Source: Todiramphus chloris collaris
Taxonomy: Eukaryota; Chordata; Aves; Coraciiformes; Alcedinidae
Length of the DNA: 64,000 bases
Assembly: GCA_025345505.1 (NCBI GenBank)
Contig: JANVCC010000018.1
Coordinates: forward strand, 37,210,203-37,274,202
Reading direction: 5' to 3'
Made by a program: the position numbers and the translations under genes. Below the pieces are notes generated by a model, which was not told the DNA's origin, did no database searches, and saw nothing but the letters and a program-made list of their open reading frames with translations. Positions 1 through 14,600 of the stretch are shown here, one piece after another. Each line of letters begins with the position of its first letter. Position 1 is the first letter of the stretch.

Positions 1-2433
1 TTTTCTTGGCACTAGGCTTGCTTTTCGGTGCAACTGACACTAAAGTACAAATCAAGTACCGCAAAAGCAGTAAATGGAGGGGTGGTAAAAGTCTTCTAGT
101 TTTACTTTTAAGTTGCATCCTCCTGTTAATTTGTATCCTGATCTTGAAATATTTTTAGCCTGGTCTCTTGTGAAAAGTGGGATATGATCACATGCTGCGT
201 GCCTGAATGTTTATGTTTATCCCTCCTTGTAATTTACACTTCTATTCGCCAATGGATTCATATGAAGGGATGTTGCACGCATACAAGTTCTAGAAGAAGC
301 TCTGGGTCTAAAGGTAGTTAGGTGGAGTACAGGAACCCAAACCAGTCCACGTCCTCCTCCCCAGAGGAGGAGCTGCATTGAAAGTAAAACTGTATTATTA
401 GCCAACAGTGATTTCTCATGAACAAGAGAGTTTATAACCACCCACACTACGGGGAAAGTTTTGATCAAAGCTTCTGTCCTAATGGACATGAGATAATCCA
501 AATGCAAGATACAAAGCCAAGAGAAACAAGGTTTCCTAAAGGGTTCATTGCTTTTTTTTGCTTGTTTTTCACAACAAGCTAATAATGGCAGTTACATCCA
601 ATTCAAATTCTTATTTTATTTGCAACTTCTTTTTTTCAGGGGGCGGGGGGGGGAGGTTGCAAAGGGGGGTTAATTGCATATTTAGAAGGAATGGAAGGCA
701 TATGTATCAGCCAACAGGAAATAGCTTGTTACCAGTCTAAGATTCTCTATCAGTCCATGGACATCTTTTCAGGACATCAGTCAGCATCAAAAGGAGTTTC
801 CATATAGTGTTATTCTTTTTATATCTGTATTTTATTTACAATAAACGCGATTGCATTTAGAATACAGTTCAAAATGGAATATAGTTGGAGTGCTTTGTGT
901 CTTCCCAAATCTGGATTTTCTTAAATATAGTTCTTGGTTCTTTTGGAAAAGTGCTGCAGCGGCATGCAAGCAATTTGTCTCCTTCCCTGGGGTGTGAGTA
1001 GTGTTCTCACTAGAGTCAGCGCGTTGGTTGCCAGTGCAAGTTAGTGCTGACATGCTGATTTTTCCATTGGGCCATTGTCTACCTGCCTGTGAGGATCAGA
1101 GGAGTCAGGAGTCTTTGTTTCTCCCAAAAGACAGACACTGCCAATCAGTTAATTGAAATACTGAGCTTCCATGTCTGTAGTGGCTTCAGGGTCCTGCTTG
1201 GGTTGGAATGTGATCAGAGTTAATCTAATTTGTATGGGGAATAAAAGTTGGAACAAACACATAGGGGTCATTTATCTAAGCAGAGCAGAGAGGCATGTAA
1301 GTCTTTCTGGATGATTAATGAGACTTTTCCCACTTAATCTTCTGAATGAAATTATTAACACACTTTTGTCTGGAAGAGTTGGCCCATTGGCTTTAGCACC
1401 CCTTTCATGCTTTGCTCTAGTTGCCACCTGAAAACTCCTTATCAAGTTACTATGTACCAACTTACGCTATTACCCAGTTTCTATGGTCTTACCTTTTCCT
1501 TCACTAACACCTAAATATGCTACAAGTTTCCTGTGTGTATTGTGCTTCTGCAAAGTTGCTGTCTGTGGAAGTTTTGCTGCCTATAGCCAAACTTGCCAGC
1601 ACAGGCATGTGGCAGCTTAGGCTAAGCATGAAAAAGAGGAGGGTAGGAAAAAGTTCCATGGTCCTTTAAGGTAAGTCCATTTTTTTCTACTTAACCAACC
1701 TAGAACAACTAAATATTTTCATCTTATTGGTATTGCCTTGCTAATAAATAAACCAGACTGCTTGTTTTGTGTGATTTAGTACTTTACAGTGTTATACACA
1801 TGCCTACTATAGATTGTCTGTGAAGATTCTCCCTAGTTGATAGTCATTTGATCTTCCACTAGGTAATGATACTGATGGTGGTTAGAAAATTGTATTTTCT
1901 TGTTGCATGTCAAAGCACACAAAAACTCTTACTAAATGTGAATGAAATAAATTTTTAAAACTGTAGTCCAAGCACAAGCTCTTAAAGCGCATGTTTTATT
2001 TAAAGATAACCAATGTTGTCATTGGCACTTAACATTTTATGAAGTCTTTTTTTAAAACCGTGTATTTTCCATACACAAAATACACTTTTTCCTTTGTGGT
2101 TATTGTTTATCCTCTTTCTTGCAGTTACAGGATGAAAACTCAGTAGGTTTTAATCTGGTATAAGATTACAAACACTTATTTAGATAAGTTTTAGATTCTG
2201 ACTTACACATCTGTGTTGATATAAGAGAGTCTAAAAAGCAAAAAACTAAACTTAAAAGACAGTAGTGTTTCTGTATTTGTGAGAAACAGGAATGTGCTGG
2301 TTTAGACCAGGTAGGATTTTATTCCCTAGAACACAGACTTTGTTTTCTTGAACATACCTTACGTATCATTTATGAGAGTATTTAGACTGAATATTGGAGG
2401 TAGGGTGTTTTATTTTCTTCTTGCTTTTCACAG
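1..2433 (+). other. NT5E: NT5E intron 1 (partial)
   Basis: Sequence 5' of NT5E exon 2. No splice-compatible coding exon matching human NT5E exon 1 was seen here, so this is taken as the 3' part of intron 1. It is AT-rich with a G-rich run at 639-657. No CR1 or LTR was recognised. Short open frames here match nothing I know. Confidence 0.75.
639..657. repeat. G-rich run
   Basis: GGGGGCGGGGGGGGGAGG after a T-rich stretch in NT5E intron 1. Simple sequence. Confidence 0.8.
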
Positions 2434-2656
2434 GCTTTGGGGAACCACGAATTCGATAACGGTGTGAGTGGCTTGTTGGATCCTCTTCTTAAAAATGCTA
2501 ATTTTACGATTCTGAGTGCAAACATTAAGGGGAAAACTCCATTAGGGAACGAAATGATGAAATATGTTCATCCTTTCAAGATAGTACATTTTGACTCAGA
2601 ATCAGTAGGTATTGTTGGCTACACTACAAAGGAAACTTCTTTTCTCTCACAGCCAG
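2434..2656 (+). CDS. NT5E: NT5E exon 2
   Basis: Begins after the acceptor ..TTTTCACAG at phase 0 (ALGNHEFDNG) and ends CCAG before the donor GTATG, leaving one base of a Gly codon. It encodes 74 codons with the catalytic Asn-His-Glu-Phe-Asp motif and the VGIVGYTTKET segment of the N-terminal metallophosphatase domain. The frame stays open beyond the donor for another 60 codons (see findings). Confidence 0.96.
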
Positions 2657-5600
2657 GTATGTTTTCTTTAGTATATATGTTTATAGCCTTTGTTTTTATT
2701 TTATTACTTGCCTGCTTGTTTGAATCCAAAGGTGAATGTTTTCAGATGAATAGTGCGAAGTTTGTTGTTTTATCAGTATTTGCTGGCATTATTCAGTTTT
2801 GTAACTGCCTGATTTTTAAACTTGAGAAGGCTTGTTAACAATAAAAGCCATTTTCATACAGACCTGATTTATCTAGCGTCACTGAATTATCTATGAATAT
2901 AACAAGGTCAGTGAGATTGCAGCAGAGCTGGGAGGGCGGGCTTTGGTTTTTTTATCGTTGTTTGGGTTTTTTGATTTATATTATTTTATATTGTTATTTA
3001 TTTAAACAAATGTTAAAACATGAATATGGCTTGTCACCGGAGTGAAATGTGTTCAAACCCAGACATTTCTGTTTGCGTTGAAATTCTGCTCTTGGATGCC
3101 TCCTTGCTCAAGCCCTAGTAAAAGCAAGGAGAGCTTCATGTGTGTTTTTGAAGCAGAAATTGCCCAAGATGTTTTTAGCCTCTCAAATATTTCCAGAAAT
3201 TAGACTACAGAAGGAACACCCATTCGTCTTTTACCACAATTGCTTCATTCATGAGTAAAATTAGAATGGATGAAGAAAAATACTTCTCAGTTTCTTGACT
3301 ATTTTTTCCAATGTTTAAGAGCTTTTGGTTTGTTGAGAGGTGGGTTTTTTAGTAAAATAAAATGTTCTAGTGGAATGAGAAACACATTTAAATCAGCTGA
3401 AGGAGATCTGAGTCACAGCCTGCTCAGAGCTCAGGCCCTCTCTGACAAAATCAGACTTTCTTCCCTGGTTTGTGCAGTAAGGATGCCCTAAGCACTGGTT
3501 TGAAACCTTTTTCCCATTTAAAAAGGACTTCATATTATTACTTCTCTTTCCATTGCTTAGTAATAAAGAAATAATGCATAGCTTTCTTGAGAAAAGGAAT
3601 ATTCAATATTTTGAGGAAATATTAGAATAGAAAACTGTTCCTTCTGTGCTTTTTAATTGCTGTGCTGCATGTTTAAACTGTCAGGAAGCGGACGTCTGAG
3701 GTTAGAAGACACTTCTGTATCTCTCTCTTCTATTTTACACTGATGTGGTTTTGGAGTCCTTTCTTCTTTTCCCCCAGTGAAAAAGAAAGTTGATCTGTGC
3801 TTTGCGTAGGCAATAGAATTTCACCTGCGCTTGAGGGCAAGGGTGTGGTTGTCACCTGACAGCATGCTAAGTTGGAAAAATGAATAAACAGACAATACTG
3901 CTCTTCATTAAGGATTAATAAAATAGATTTCATCTCTTCTTCCATACAGCTGTGTTGGTGCAGTGAGGTCATCAAGTTAACTTTCTTGCAAATCAGTGTA
4001 ATAGAGGAAAACCCAGGCAATGTTGGAACGATTCTCTGAAACATTTGAATAAGTTTTCAATAAAATCTAGACATCATATTGAATGCCTCAGTGTGCCGAG
4101 GGATTATAACGGAGACCACAGCTAGAAAAAAGGTGTTAAAATGAAGGCTTGCTAGATGGATAGATGGAGCTGAAGGAGCCCTATGCTACGTGCATCCCAC
4201 AGTGTAACTGAGCAATAAGCATGGCCGAGTCTAACAGCAACATTTCTAGTGATCAGAGATTTTATCACTTTCTGCTTTGCCTTCACAGTGTGTAGAGGAG
4301 CATTTGGAAGCTTTGAAAATGTGAATTCAGGATAAGTTAATATAATTCCATGACTACGTATCAGCTGTGACCTGTCAATCCTTCAGACCGATAAAATCAG
4401 GGCAGAGCAGGGTCTGTAGCAGAAGAGTTATGAACCTAATTACTTAGCTCAATGAATAAGATACGTGTGAATTTTAAATTTAGCACCTTGCTTGTCTCCA
4501 CAGAGTTCTTCCAGACGATTCAGTTTTCTCAGGCTCTGCAGCAATTGCTTTGGCATGTTGTACGCTCTTAGGGTGTTCTCAAGGCAAATAGGAAGCTTGA
4601 AAGTGCTGAAACGTGAATTCCTACATGACTGCTTTCAGTGGAAATCTCTTGTGTGATTTCTTCTATTGTTAAATCTCAAGAGCTGCCACAGAATTATGAA
4701 ATTACAACTTGTACTTTTCATAGTCTGATTGAACCAGCTATCAAAAGTATTTGAATAGAGTATGAAGTCCTTAAATCTCAGCGTTTCCATTGTGAAGGAA
4801 CAATTAATCTCTGCTGAAGGTGCTGTTAATGTTACTGTTTGGAAACCATAGGGATGGGGAACTCTTTATCTTAGCACCATTTATAGATTTACAGCCAATT
4901 GGCAGTTTTGCTAAAGTTCTCCTCCGCTTAGCTGTATACAGCTATCTCAGCTGAATGCCCAGCCAGTTTTTCCACATCCTGCAAGAGTTGTTCATAACTT
5001 GGCACATTGACAGAGTTCTCTATGTATTTGCTTTGCGCCGATAATCCCAAGATCATCTTTCTAGTACTTGACGGTACCAACTCACTTGCTTTAGTTCTGC
5101 CATGACGTTGTAAACCCCACAAGATGGTTAATGTCTCTGTCTGTCCTGAGAGATGCTACGTCCACATTTGGTGCTGTGAACTGATACAGATCATTTTCTC
5201 CGCTGTCTTTTCATATGACGTGGAAGCACAAAGCTGCTCTGTAACCCGACAGGCAGCAAAAATATTTACTAAAACGATCAACGTGGCAGTTTTCTAAAAT
5301 GGAATTTAAAATTCCATTTATTTCACTTTGTTCTGGCTAGCTTGCATAGTATTTTTCACATGCAGCCAGTTCTTTTTCCTTGTTCCTTTATAGTTTGAAT
5401 GTTTTACTTGAAACTCTACCCCATCTAAAAAGAAAAGGAGATGTCACATCAGTTTAATGCCTTGAAAGAGAAGTGAAATGCTGACAAGAACAATAATTAA
5501 GTCTTAAATAAGCACTTTATTTCAATTCAAGGTGTTCTGAAAAATGTGCAGTGGAGCGCTAAGCACTTTTTGCCTGGTTTCTTAGAGAAATGAGTGCTGT

Positions 5601-8600
5601 GTCATCGCTTTTACAGTTTCCCGCTGTATAACTCCTGACCCTGCTGGCTCGTTTCAGCTCAATGAGATCAAGTGCTGAGATGGGTACAATACGAAGCTGT
5701 GTGAGATGCTACGACTAGGCTGTGGAGACAGGGTGCAAGAAGCCTCCCCAGCTCCCAAGGAGGAATCCCTTTCTGAGGGTGAGGTGGGCAGCAGGCGGTC
5801 ACGGGGCAGAGGGGTTGACACTGTCACTGCCAACCCCAGCGCTGCTGGCTGCCCGTGCCCTGCCCTAACAGTGCTGCAGGAGAGATGGGACTCAGTGGCA
5901 TGGGACAGGCCTTGTTTTCCCCATCATTATGAAAATAGGTCACTTTGTTTGTTTAAATATGGATTGAAGATGAGTAATAATATCTCTTAAGTATATGGTG
6001 TGTTGTAGGCAGCAGTGGTGTAGAGGGGTAACAGAACTGGGGCTGATGGGGAGAGCTTGCTTGTTATGGGCCACCTGGCTGCATGCCATGGTAGAAGCTA
6101 GCCAGCAGGCAACTGCGTGCTAGCACAGCTAGTCAGTAGCTTGCTCTTCATTTACAGAATCACAGAATGTTAGGGGTTGGAAGGGACTTCAGAAGATCAT
6201 CGAGTCCAACCCTCCTGCCAGAGCAGGACAAAACTAGAGCAGATCACACAGAAATGCATCCAGACAGGTCTTGAAGGTCTCCAGAGAAGGATACTTACAC
6301 AACCTCTCTGGGGAGTCTGCTCCAATGCTCTAAAACTCTTACAGTAAAGTAGTTCTTCCTCATGTTGAGGTGGAACTTCCTGTACTGTAGCTTGGACCCA
6401 TTGCCCCTCGAGTTCAGCTCTGTTTGCAGAACTGGTCCCTGTACCATGGTGTGTGTGGCCATTGTAGCTGGTCCCTGGGTGGCAAGATGAGTGTGTGAAG
6501 GGCCTTTGCTGAAGGAGCATTATTTGCACTTCTCCTTTAGCCAGTAGCTCTGCATCAGGCCCAGCTTCTGTCAAGCACAAGGATGTATAAAGAGGGGCTG
6601 AAGTTGGTGGCTTCCTTCGGCTTGGAGAAGGAAGGCTAAGGGGGAACTAAGGGCAGTCTTCCACTGTCTCAAGGGGGTTTATAAAGAAGGCAGAGACAGA
6701 CTCTTCCCAGAGGGGCACAGAGAAAGGACAATGCGATCAAGTATGTACCACTGGAAATTATGGTGGGATGTAAGGAAAAAGTTTGTCACGGTAAGAGCGG
6801 TTAAGCCGTGAAACAGGTTGCCCAGAGAGGTTGTGGAACTTCAGCTTGCTCAGACAAGACCTTGAGCATCCTCATATGGTTTTTAGTTCCTGCTTTGAAT
6901 GGGTTTGGACTAGATGGCTCCCAGAGGTCCCTTCCAACCTCAGTTAACTTACGACTTTTTGAGTCTAAGAAGAGGTCCCCGGGAAGAAAATGTGGGGATT
7001 CACTGCACAATGCAATGTGCAGCACAGAGATTCCCTCTGGCAGCAGCAGAACTATTCAATGGGTGTGGTGGTGAACCAATTTATGTAACCCTCTTTTATC
7101 GCTTCCATTGTAGGAGCTTCCTCTTCGTTTCCTGAGACATTTTGCACTGGATTGTGAATTCGTTTCACTCCTCCCTTCATTATGAAATAATGTAAATCTT
7201 TTTACTTTAAAGGCATATTTCAAAATAGTTTGATCAAAAAAACTCTGCAGGAAGGAGAGGAATTAGGTAGAGGAGGATCTGGAAGAAATGTTACTCGGTT
7301 GTCTTTACCGGAAGGTTTAGGATTACAGTTTGTTGACTCTATTCTTAAACTCTATTCTTAAAACTTTGTCAAGGAAATTATCCTCTTACATCGGAAGTCC
7401 TTTTGCGCAACCCAAAGCACTGTGCCCAACATAAAAGTACACGTTTGTCTGGTGCTCTTGTAACTGTCATCTTAGAATAATTTCAGTGGCCACAGAAACC
7501 TTGCAGAAAGCTCATGAGTTTCCCAACACTGTGGTCCAGAAGAGGTTTCTCCTTCCCAGACTTTATGTTCTCGTTTCAGGATAGTAGCTCAATTTTGTGC
7601 TGTGCTGCACTGCACTGGTATTACTGAGAGTGGGTCACATTAGGTGAGGTGGTTTGCGTAAAAAGGAATTCAGAGTCTAGCGCAGGATTTTGAAGAAGCT
7701 GCTGTTTAAAGCTTCGGCGGTGGGAAAGAACAAGATGTGTGTGGAGTAAAACAAGAGAGATTTAACTCGGGAGAACATAGAAAATCTCAAAGAAATAGAA
7801 TTTGGGAAGAAAAAAAAGCTTTCCTGTACAAGTCTTTGTACTCAGACACTTACTGACATATTTAGTATCTTTTCTCTAGCTAAAGAATAAAAGCCAGCTA
7901 GTATTTGATTCCACAGTTTGTGTCACTGGACTTTTTTTTCATGAAGTTACAGCTTGTTTCGTGTAGGCAAGTACATACAGCTCAGTGCAGGAACGTTGTA
8001 TTAGTCTAAGCACACCGGTGCTCGCGAGAGACTGGAGAACATCAGGTTGTATCAAGAAGCTTCAACCAACTGAGGACATTTGAAAACCACTGACACGCAA
8101 AGTTCCATTAATTATAGAAAATAGTATCCCGTATGAACTATGTTTTGTGGGGTTGTTTTTTTTTTTCAACTCGTAATTAAATTAGTTTGTAAATACATTG
8201 GTGTTTGTGCTTTTTTGTTTTTTTTTTTTTTTAAGGACATGATGTAATCTTTGAAGATGAAATTGAAGCATTGCAATTACAAGTGAATAAACTTACGTCT
8301 ATGGGAGTGAACAAAATAATCGCACTAGGACACTCTGGGTTTGCTGTGGACAAGAATATTGCCCAGAAAGTGAAAGGAGTGGATGTTGTCATTGGAGGAC
8401 ATACAAACACATTTCTCTATACAGGTATTTTACTTCTTACTATAATGTCACTTCTAAAGCAAAGCTGAAACTGATTGCTTCCTCTTCAAACTTGGGAGTC
8501 TTCCACAAATGTAGTTTGCTGCTGGCTGTACTGGTTCAGATTCATAACTGGTACTTATCCGTAACTTCCACAAAGAGTTTAAAACAGTCTGTGAGCAAGA

Positions 8601-11600
8601 AGTGCCCCAACTCATTGAAATGTTCCTTAATGCTGTAGGTGTTCAAAGTGATCTATACAAAGGGGGATAGAGGAACAAAGGTAGTAATCCTGGCAAATTA
8701 CTGCCAAATTTACTGTACCTGTTTCAAGCACATGCATATAAAGGAGTAAATAAGATGTTTATATTTAACCTTGGAAGTGACTTAGCAGCAATGACAAAAA
8801 GTCAATCATACAAGACTTCAAAAGTGACACCAATGTTGATTTTCCATAGAATCTGATTCTGTATTCCTAGGTCTCCTTTAGCCTGTCATTAAAAAAAACT
8901 TTCCCAGGTTTCATCTTGTGTTTTTCACTCCCTCTTTTAATCCCTGACTTTATTCTTCTTTCCCCTAGAGATAGATGTCATTCCAGAGGTAAACATCACT
9001 GATCTGATTTCTTCTGCAGCTATGCTACTTTAGGTAGAACCTGTCATCAGCAGCTTCTCCAGTGCTGCTGTCTTCCCTGTGACAGTGTGCAAGGACACAA
9101 GCAAAAGAAGGGCTGTTGTTTTGGGGTTTTTTAAAACCATCAAAGGTAGCTCATTAAATTTAGCAGAAACTTCAGTAACTGGTTGAGAGTATAACAGGAA
9201 CTCTTTATAATTTCCAGCAAAATTTCCCTTGTGCCCCAGTCACAGGGGTATTACCACATACCCTAGAGGAACCACTTAAAGGCTTTGTACTTTCTGTTTC
9301 AGCCCCTCCTCTTCCATCTCATCTCCTTTCACTTACTCACGCTTTCATTGACTCATCTGGCCTCTCACCTTTTACTTTCCCACTTGGTAAAGAGAAACAA
9401 TTGCACGCTACAATTATACATTAAAGAGTCAGAATGTCTCTCAAAGTTGGCCTCAGGGAATAATTTATGACAGAAAGCGTTTGCACACCTGCAAGTCAGA
9501 GGTTGCAAACACTTAGCAGAGGGGTGCAGCAGAGAAGTGGCAAAACTGGAACAGATGATGGGACCAACCGTCCCAATGTCTTCTCTCTAAGGGTGACCGA
9601 GGGGGAATGGAGAGGGAAAAGTGGACAGGCCCGTAGAGGTGCAGTACACAAATCTGCCTCCTTCTCCCACCAGCTTGCAGCTCACAGAATCACAGAATGT
9701 TAGGGGTTGGAAGGGACCTCGAAAGATCATCTAGTCCAACCCCCCTGACAGAGCAAGACCACTTAGAGCAGGTCCAAGAACTAGAGCAGGAACCAGGAAC
9801 CTAGAGCAGGTCCAGGAACGCATCCAGGCAAGTTTTAAATGTGTCCAGAGAAGGAGACTCCATGACCCCACTGAGCAGCCTGTTGCAGTGCTTCGGGACT
9901 TCCCAGAAGCAGTGTCTTTGTATTTACTAGCTCCCGCTGGAACTTCTCATCTGCCCTTTAATCCCCTTCAGCTTTTATCCTTCACAACAGTTGGTGGCAG
10001 GGTGTTCCACTGCTGACCTGCACATCCTGCAGAGACCTTGGTCTTTAACCTGTGTGCAGCCCACTGCCCGCTAGCAGCATTTTTCATCAGTCTTATTAAA
10101 TTACTTTAAGATGGGAAAAGCAAGGATGCACAGTAATCAAAGTGTGTATTGGTTGTGGGTTTACACAATGAAATCCACATTGTTTTGCTCAGGCTTGCTG
10201 GTCAATGCCCATGGAGAGTTTGTGACTCAAAGTGGTAGCCATAGTAGTCAAAAATGCCTTATTGGGTGTGGTCCAAAGAGGTGCCAGTGTTGGCAATTTG
10301 GAACTGCGACCTGAAGTGCTCCAGGAGTTGAGATGTCCAAGTTCATATCCTGGCTAGTTCCATAGGAGTTCACATGCAGAGTTCTTGACATCCCAGAGAG
10401 CACCCTGATGTCAGACTAGCCTAAGTAAAACTGTTCCATCCTTCTCCATTTGAAGCTCTTCAGGATGCACCAGGCCAGATACAGCACACAGGATGGGACT
10501 CTGCAGCCTTCAGGTTAAATTCCTGAGCTGGGAGTGGGTTCTGGACTCTTTTCTAAGGGCTGTAGTGTTTTGATAAAACAAGTCTGGGTTTTTTATTAAC
10601 ACTGGAGAGGTGAGAAAAATAAGAAGGAATATCTGGGGGAGATACACCCAAAATTATGGATCCACTTATGTAGTCAAAATATGTTTTTGACAGAATGTGG
10701 TCTGAGTCCAGAATTTTTATTCCAAGTGTTGAGAAGCACTTGATGCTCCATCCAGGAGGACCTTGAGTGTCACCCACTTGCTTCTGAGTCAAAGCTCCAG
10801 CCAACATTCACAATAAAATAGCCACATCTGTGGAGGTGATTTGACTGCAAAGTAAAACTTTTAATTTTCAGTGTCTGTTCTATGATTCTATGATTTAAAT
10901 CAGTAGGGATGTAATCAAAAACTGGCATCAGAATTTGGGAACTCTGGGACAGCAGAATTGGCTATCATGGGAGTTGCCCATTCAGACACCTCCAGAGACA
11001 TAGCTTAGCACAAGGGCCTAAACGTGGACTAGTCCAACCTATCTGGCTCTAAGACATTTGCCAATTTCCAGTTTATTCACAGATTATGTGGCAAATGTTA
11101 TCTTGACTTGTTCAGGTCTGCTTTGGGTTTCTAGAGCTGATTCAAACAGCAATGGCAGTTTTTAGAGCATTTTGATTTCTGGTTATCATCAGAAAGGATG
11201 AGAATATAGAATGTTGGCCAAAAACAAGGTAAGAAAATAGGAAAGCGCTACAGTTACCCAGTATGAATTTGTGTGCTTCTAATGAAACAGCATCTCACAC
11301 TTGGACTGAGATTTGGGCGTGAATTCTAGTGCCACTTTCTTCGGGGATAAGATGGACTGAAAAATCTTTTCATTTCAGAAGGAACACGTCTATCTTACAG
11401 TGGAATAATGCTGTAGTGATAATTAATCCTGCAAGAAAGTATCAGTATCAGAAAGTATTTCTTCACACAGTAAGAAATTAATAAGAGTCTGGACAAGCAC
11501 TTAACTGATGCACAGCTGATGTAAACTAAAACCATGACCAGAAAACATAACTTTCTCTTGCTAATGCTCTGTTCATTCAAGGACTGCGCAAGGGCGAGAG

Positions 11601-14600
11601 ATCAAAACGAAGTCCCATTTAAGTTACAAAAAAACCCAAAGCCAGTTTTGCGCGCAGAAATCCTTCAGGGTTCTCATTAGCTACAGGTTTTCTTAAATTC
11701 TTCCCAAAATTATTATTGATTAGTGGAAAGGCACCATCAAGAAATCAGTTCTTGGCCAGAGTTCACTCTTGGCCAGACTGAACGTAGAAAAACTAATTTT
11801 CTAGTCAGTTTGGTTCACCTTGTAGTTTGTTACAACTGTTCTCCCTGGAGAAGTTATTAGAGCTAAATATAAATCATGTTGGAGGTCTGGGAGGAACGGT
11901 TGTCACGCTGCTTATTCCAGGATCTCATATTACATAAACAACTGTCAATGGAAGGAAGCCAGTTGTTCTGTGATCAGTGGAAGTGAAGAGCCTGCTTTCT
12001 TCCGGATCCATGCCCTCTGTGCCTGCTCCCCCACACCCACACCCTGCTGGCACCCCAGCTCTTGGCAACGTATGGATGGGAAATGCTCCCAGCTTTGGGA
12101 CAGGAGCAAGCAGCAGGTTTGGCGGGGTTGAGATCTCTTTTCTCTCTAACTGCCTTGCTTTAACCTGTTTCCAGGTCCTACATCTAATCGCCCTTCAAAC
12201 TCTGCAGGTTGATAAGAGTTTTAAATCCACAGCTACATAACTCTAACGCTAATGAAGTTTGTTTTCGCGGAGGGCTTGCAGCCTGTCTGAAATTTTGGAG
12301 GCTGTTTGCTATAGTTTAAAAAAAAATCAGTTGGGTGTTTGTGCAAATTCACAGAACTGCTTGTAGATATTCTGACTGTGTATTATCAATAAAAGTAGTT
12401 TAGACTTTTCCCTATCAAGAAGTCCTACGTGTGTTTTACTAGCATTTTCTGTCTGATGCAGAGTAATGTAGTGTGAAGGCTTCTTCACACTTCTCAGCCA
12501 GAGGCTGCTATGTGTGTATTACTGAGAGGTTTAGATTGAAATAATTGGAATGAAAAGTTCCTTTGTTCTTATGGTGACATGATGTCATGGAGGAGTGTGC
12601 TGCCACAATTTAAAAAACACTGTGACAGTTACTAGAGCTCACGTCCTGAAAACAGCATTGTCTCCTGTGAAATAACGTAACTGAACAATCAGATGTGTGC
12701 TTGTCATCCAATACATTCATTGCTGTTTCTGCTTAATATCCTATTTGGTGTTAAAGCTGAGAAACATTTGAAATGTCGTTCCACCAATTCCTGGAGGGTC
12801 CCATGAGCTGAAGACCCACTTTACATGCTTGTTTTGTGCAGGCACCCCACCCTCTACTGAACAGCCAGCTGGCCCGTATCCATTCATGGTTGACTCAGAC
12901 GATGGGAGGAAGGTGCCAGTTGTACAAGCTTACGCTTATGGAAAGTATCTTGGATATTTAAATGTGACATTTGACAAGAAAGGAAATGTAGTTGAAGCAG
13001 TTGGAAACCCCATTCTGCTGGACAGCAGTGTTCCTGAAGGTATGTGGGCTGGGCATTCGAGTTTGCAGGGCTCTACTACAACTCAAGTGTTAACGGTGTT
13101 AATTAAACACACAGCACAGCGTCGCAGAAGAATTCATCTTTCTTCCTGAGCTTGCACATCTCTGTGGTGTAGGGTTCAGGCTGTGTTACAGTTGTACCCG
13201 TTTGCCTCTGTTTCTCTTTTTCAACAGTGGATTTTGAATATGCACAGTGTGTGGTTTTGTCTATATAAAATCACTGAAAGTCCTTTTGTAGGAACTCAGG
13301 TGATAGATTACCTTCCCATTTAGCAGAGCCCATTTCAGATAGCCCTGTAATTACGATTTAAGAGATTATGAGGACTAATTTACACTGTTTTGCCAGGGGT
13401 TGTGTTCTTCAGAACAGAGTTTAGGGCAATATATAGGAAAGTGGAAATATTCCAGAAAAAAAAAAAAACATAATACACTGTCCATGTGCAAATACAATAT
13501 ACAAACCCCACAGCTTCTTGTTTTCAGTCCTGGGTGTGTTGAATGCTTCAGCTCCGAAACATTAAAGATCTGGAAAGAGGAGATTCTCCCTCTCTATTGC
13601 TTTCTGTTTATAACTCTGTCCAAGCTCTGTTACCTGCTTTTTGTCAGCTGTGTAATTGCTCCGGGCTGGTTCTCTAGTCCTTCTTTCTTGACCACTGTTT
13701 GCTCTACAGAGCTCTGAGCTTTTATCAGACTTTCTATGTTCTCATAGAGTATTTATAAAATAAATCCTTTAAAAGTACCGTGTTCATAGATATCCTTATT
13801 TACTGTTATTCTCAGTCATCTATTAATGTAATGAGATGATGTAAAGAGATTTTTCATTCTCTCTGATGTCAGTAAAAGTAAGAACTCAGATACATAGGTG
13901 TTCTGGTTTTATAAATGTTGCCTTTGCTGACAGTTACCTGGCAAAGTACTTAAAACTAATAGCCGATATAGAACAGTTGTGACATTACTTGTCTGTATGT
14001 GTAAGTGTCTTTGTATCTGGTTTTTTTTTTTTTTTCTGAAAGAATTAGCTTTGCACCTGGCAGACAGATGTGCACAAAGAATTAATTTCTATAAAGGGTT
14101 CATTCCTTGACATTGATATTTGAGCCAGTGTTCCTTTTAGCACTACATTAAAGGGGAAGAAACTATAATTAGAAAAACAACCAAACAAAAAACAACAGAG
14201 ATATGATATTGTCATGGTTTAAGGTTAGGGGGGCCCCTTAGACCTATACCAGATGCTCTCTGTTAACCCACCTCCCTCCCCAAAGGGGAAGAGAAAGGGA
14301 ATAAGGGAGAGAGACTTAGCCATTAGAAAAGGAAACTAGAACAGCTTTAAGGAAAATGGAAATAATAACTAATATGGAATATATACAAATATATACAAAA
14401 CCAGGATCAAACTCAACCCACCTTGATGGTAGTTACATCACCGTCACCACTGATGCTGTGGAGCAGGCACTGGGAAGTCCCAGACTGGGCCCAGCAGCAG
14501 ATGGGAATTGTGTTCAGGAGCTGGATTCTGGTACCAGGTTCAGGAACACACAGACTGGGATCAAAGGCAGAATGGACAGAGGCCTCCTTGGATGCTCCAA

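Larger units (their letters stand above)
2657..8235 (+). other. NT5E: NT5E intron 2
   Basis: 5.6 kb intron. The first 182 bases stay open in the exon 2 frame. Otherwise it holds two CR1 fragments in opposite orientation (6154-6442 and 6590-6943), a near-perfect tandem ACTCTATTCTTAA duplication near 7336-7363, and a polypyrimidine tract before the acceptor. Nothing else was recognised. Confidence 0.85.
8425..12841 (+). other. NT5E: NT5E intron 3
   Basis: 4.4 kb intron with an old repeat split by a CR1 insertion (9445-10080) and a possible CR1 tail near 10873-10894. The stretches 8425-9440 and 10900-12841 show no recognised element. Confidence 0.85.
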
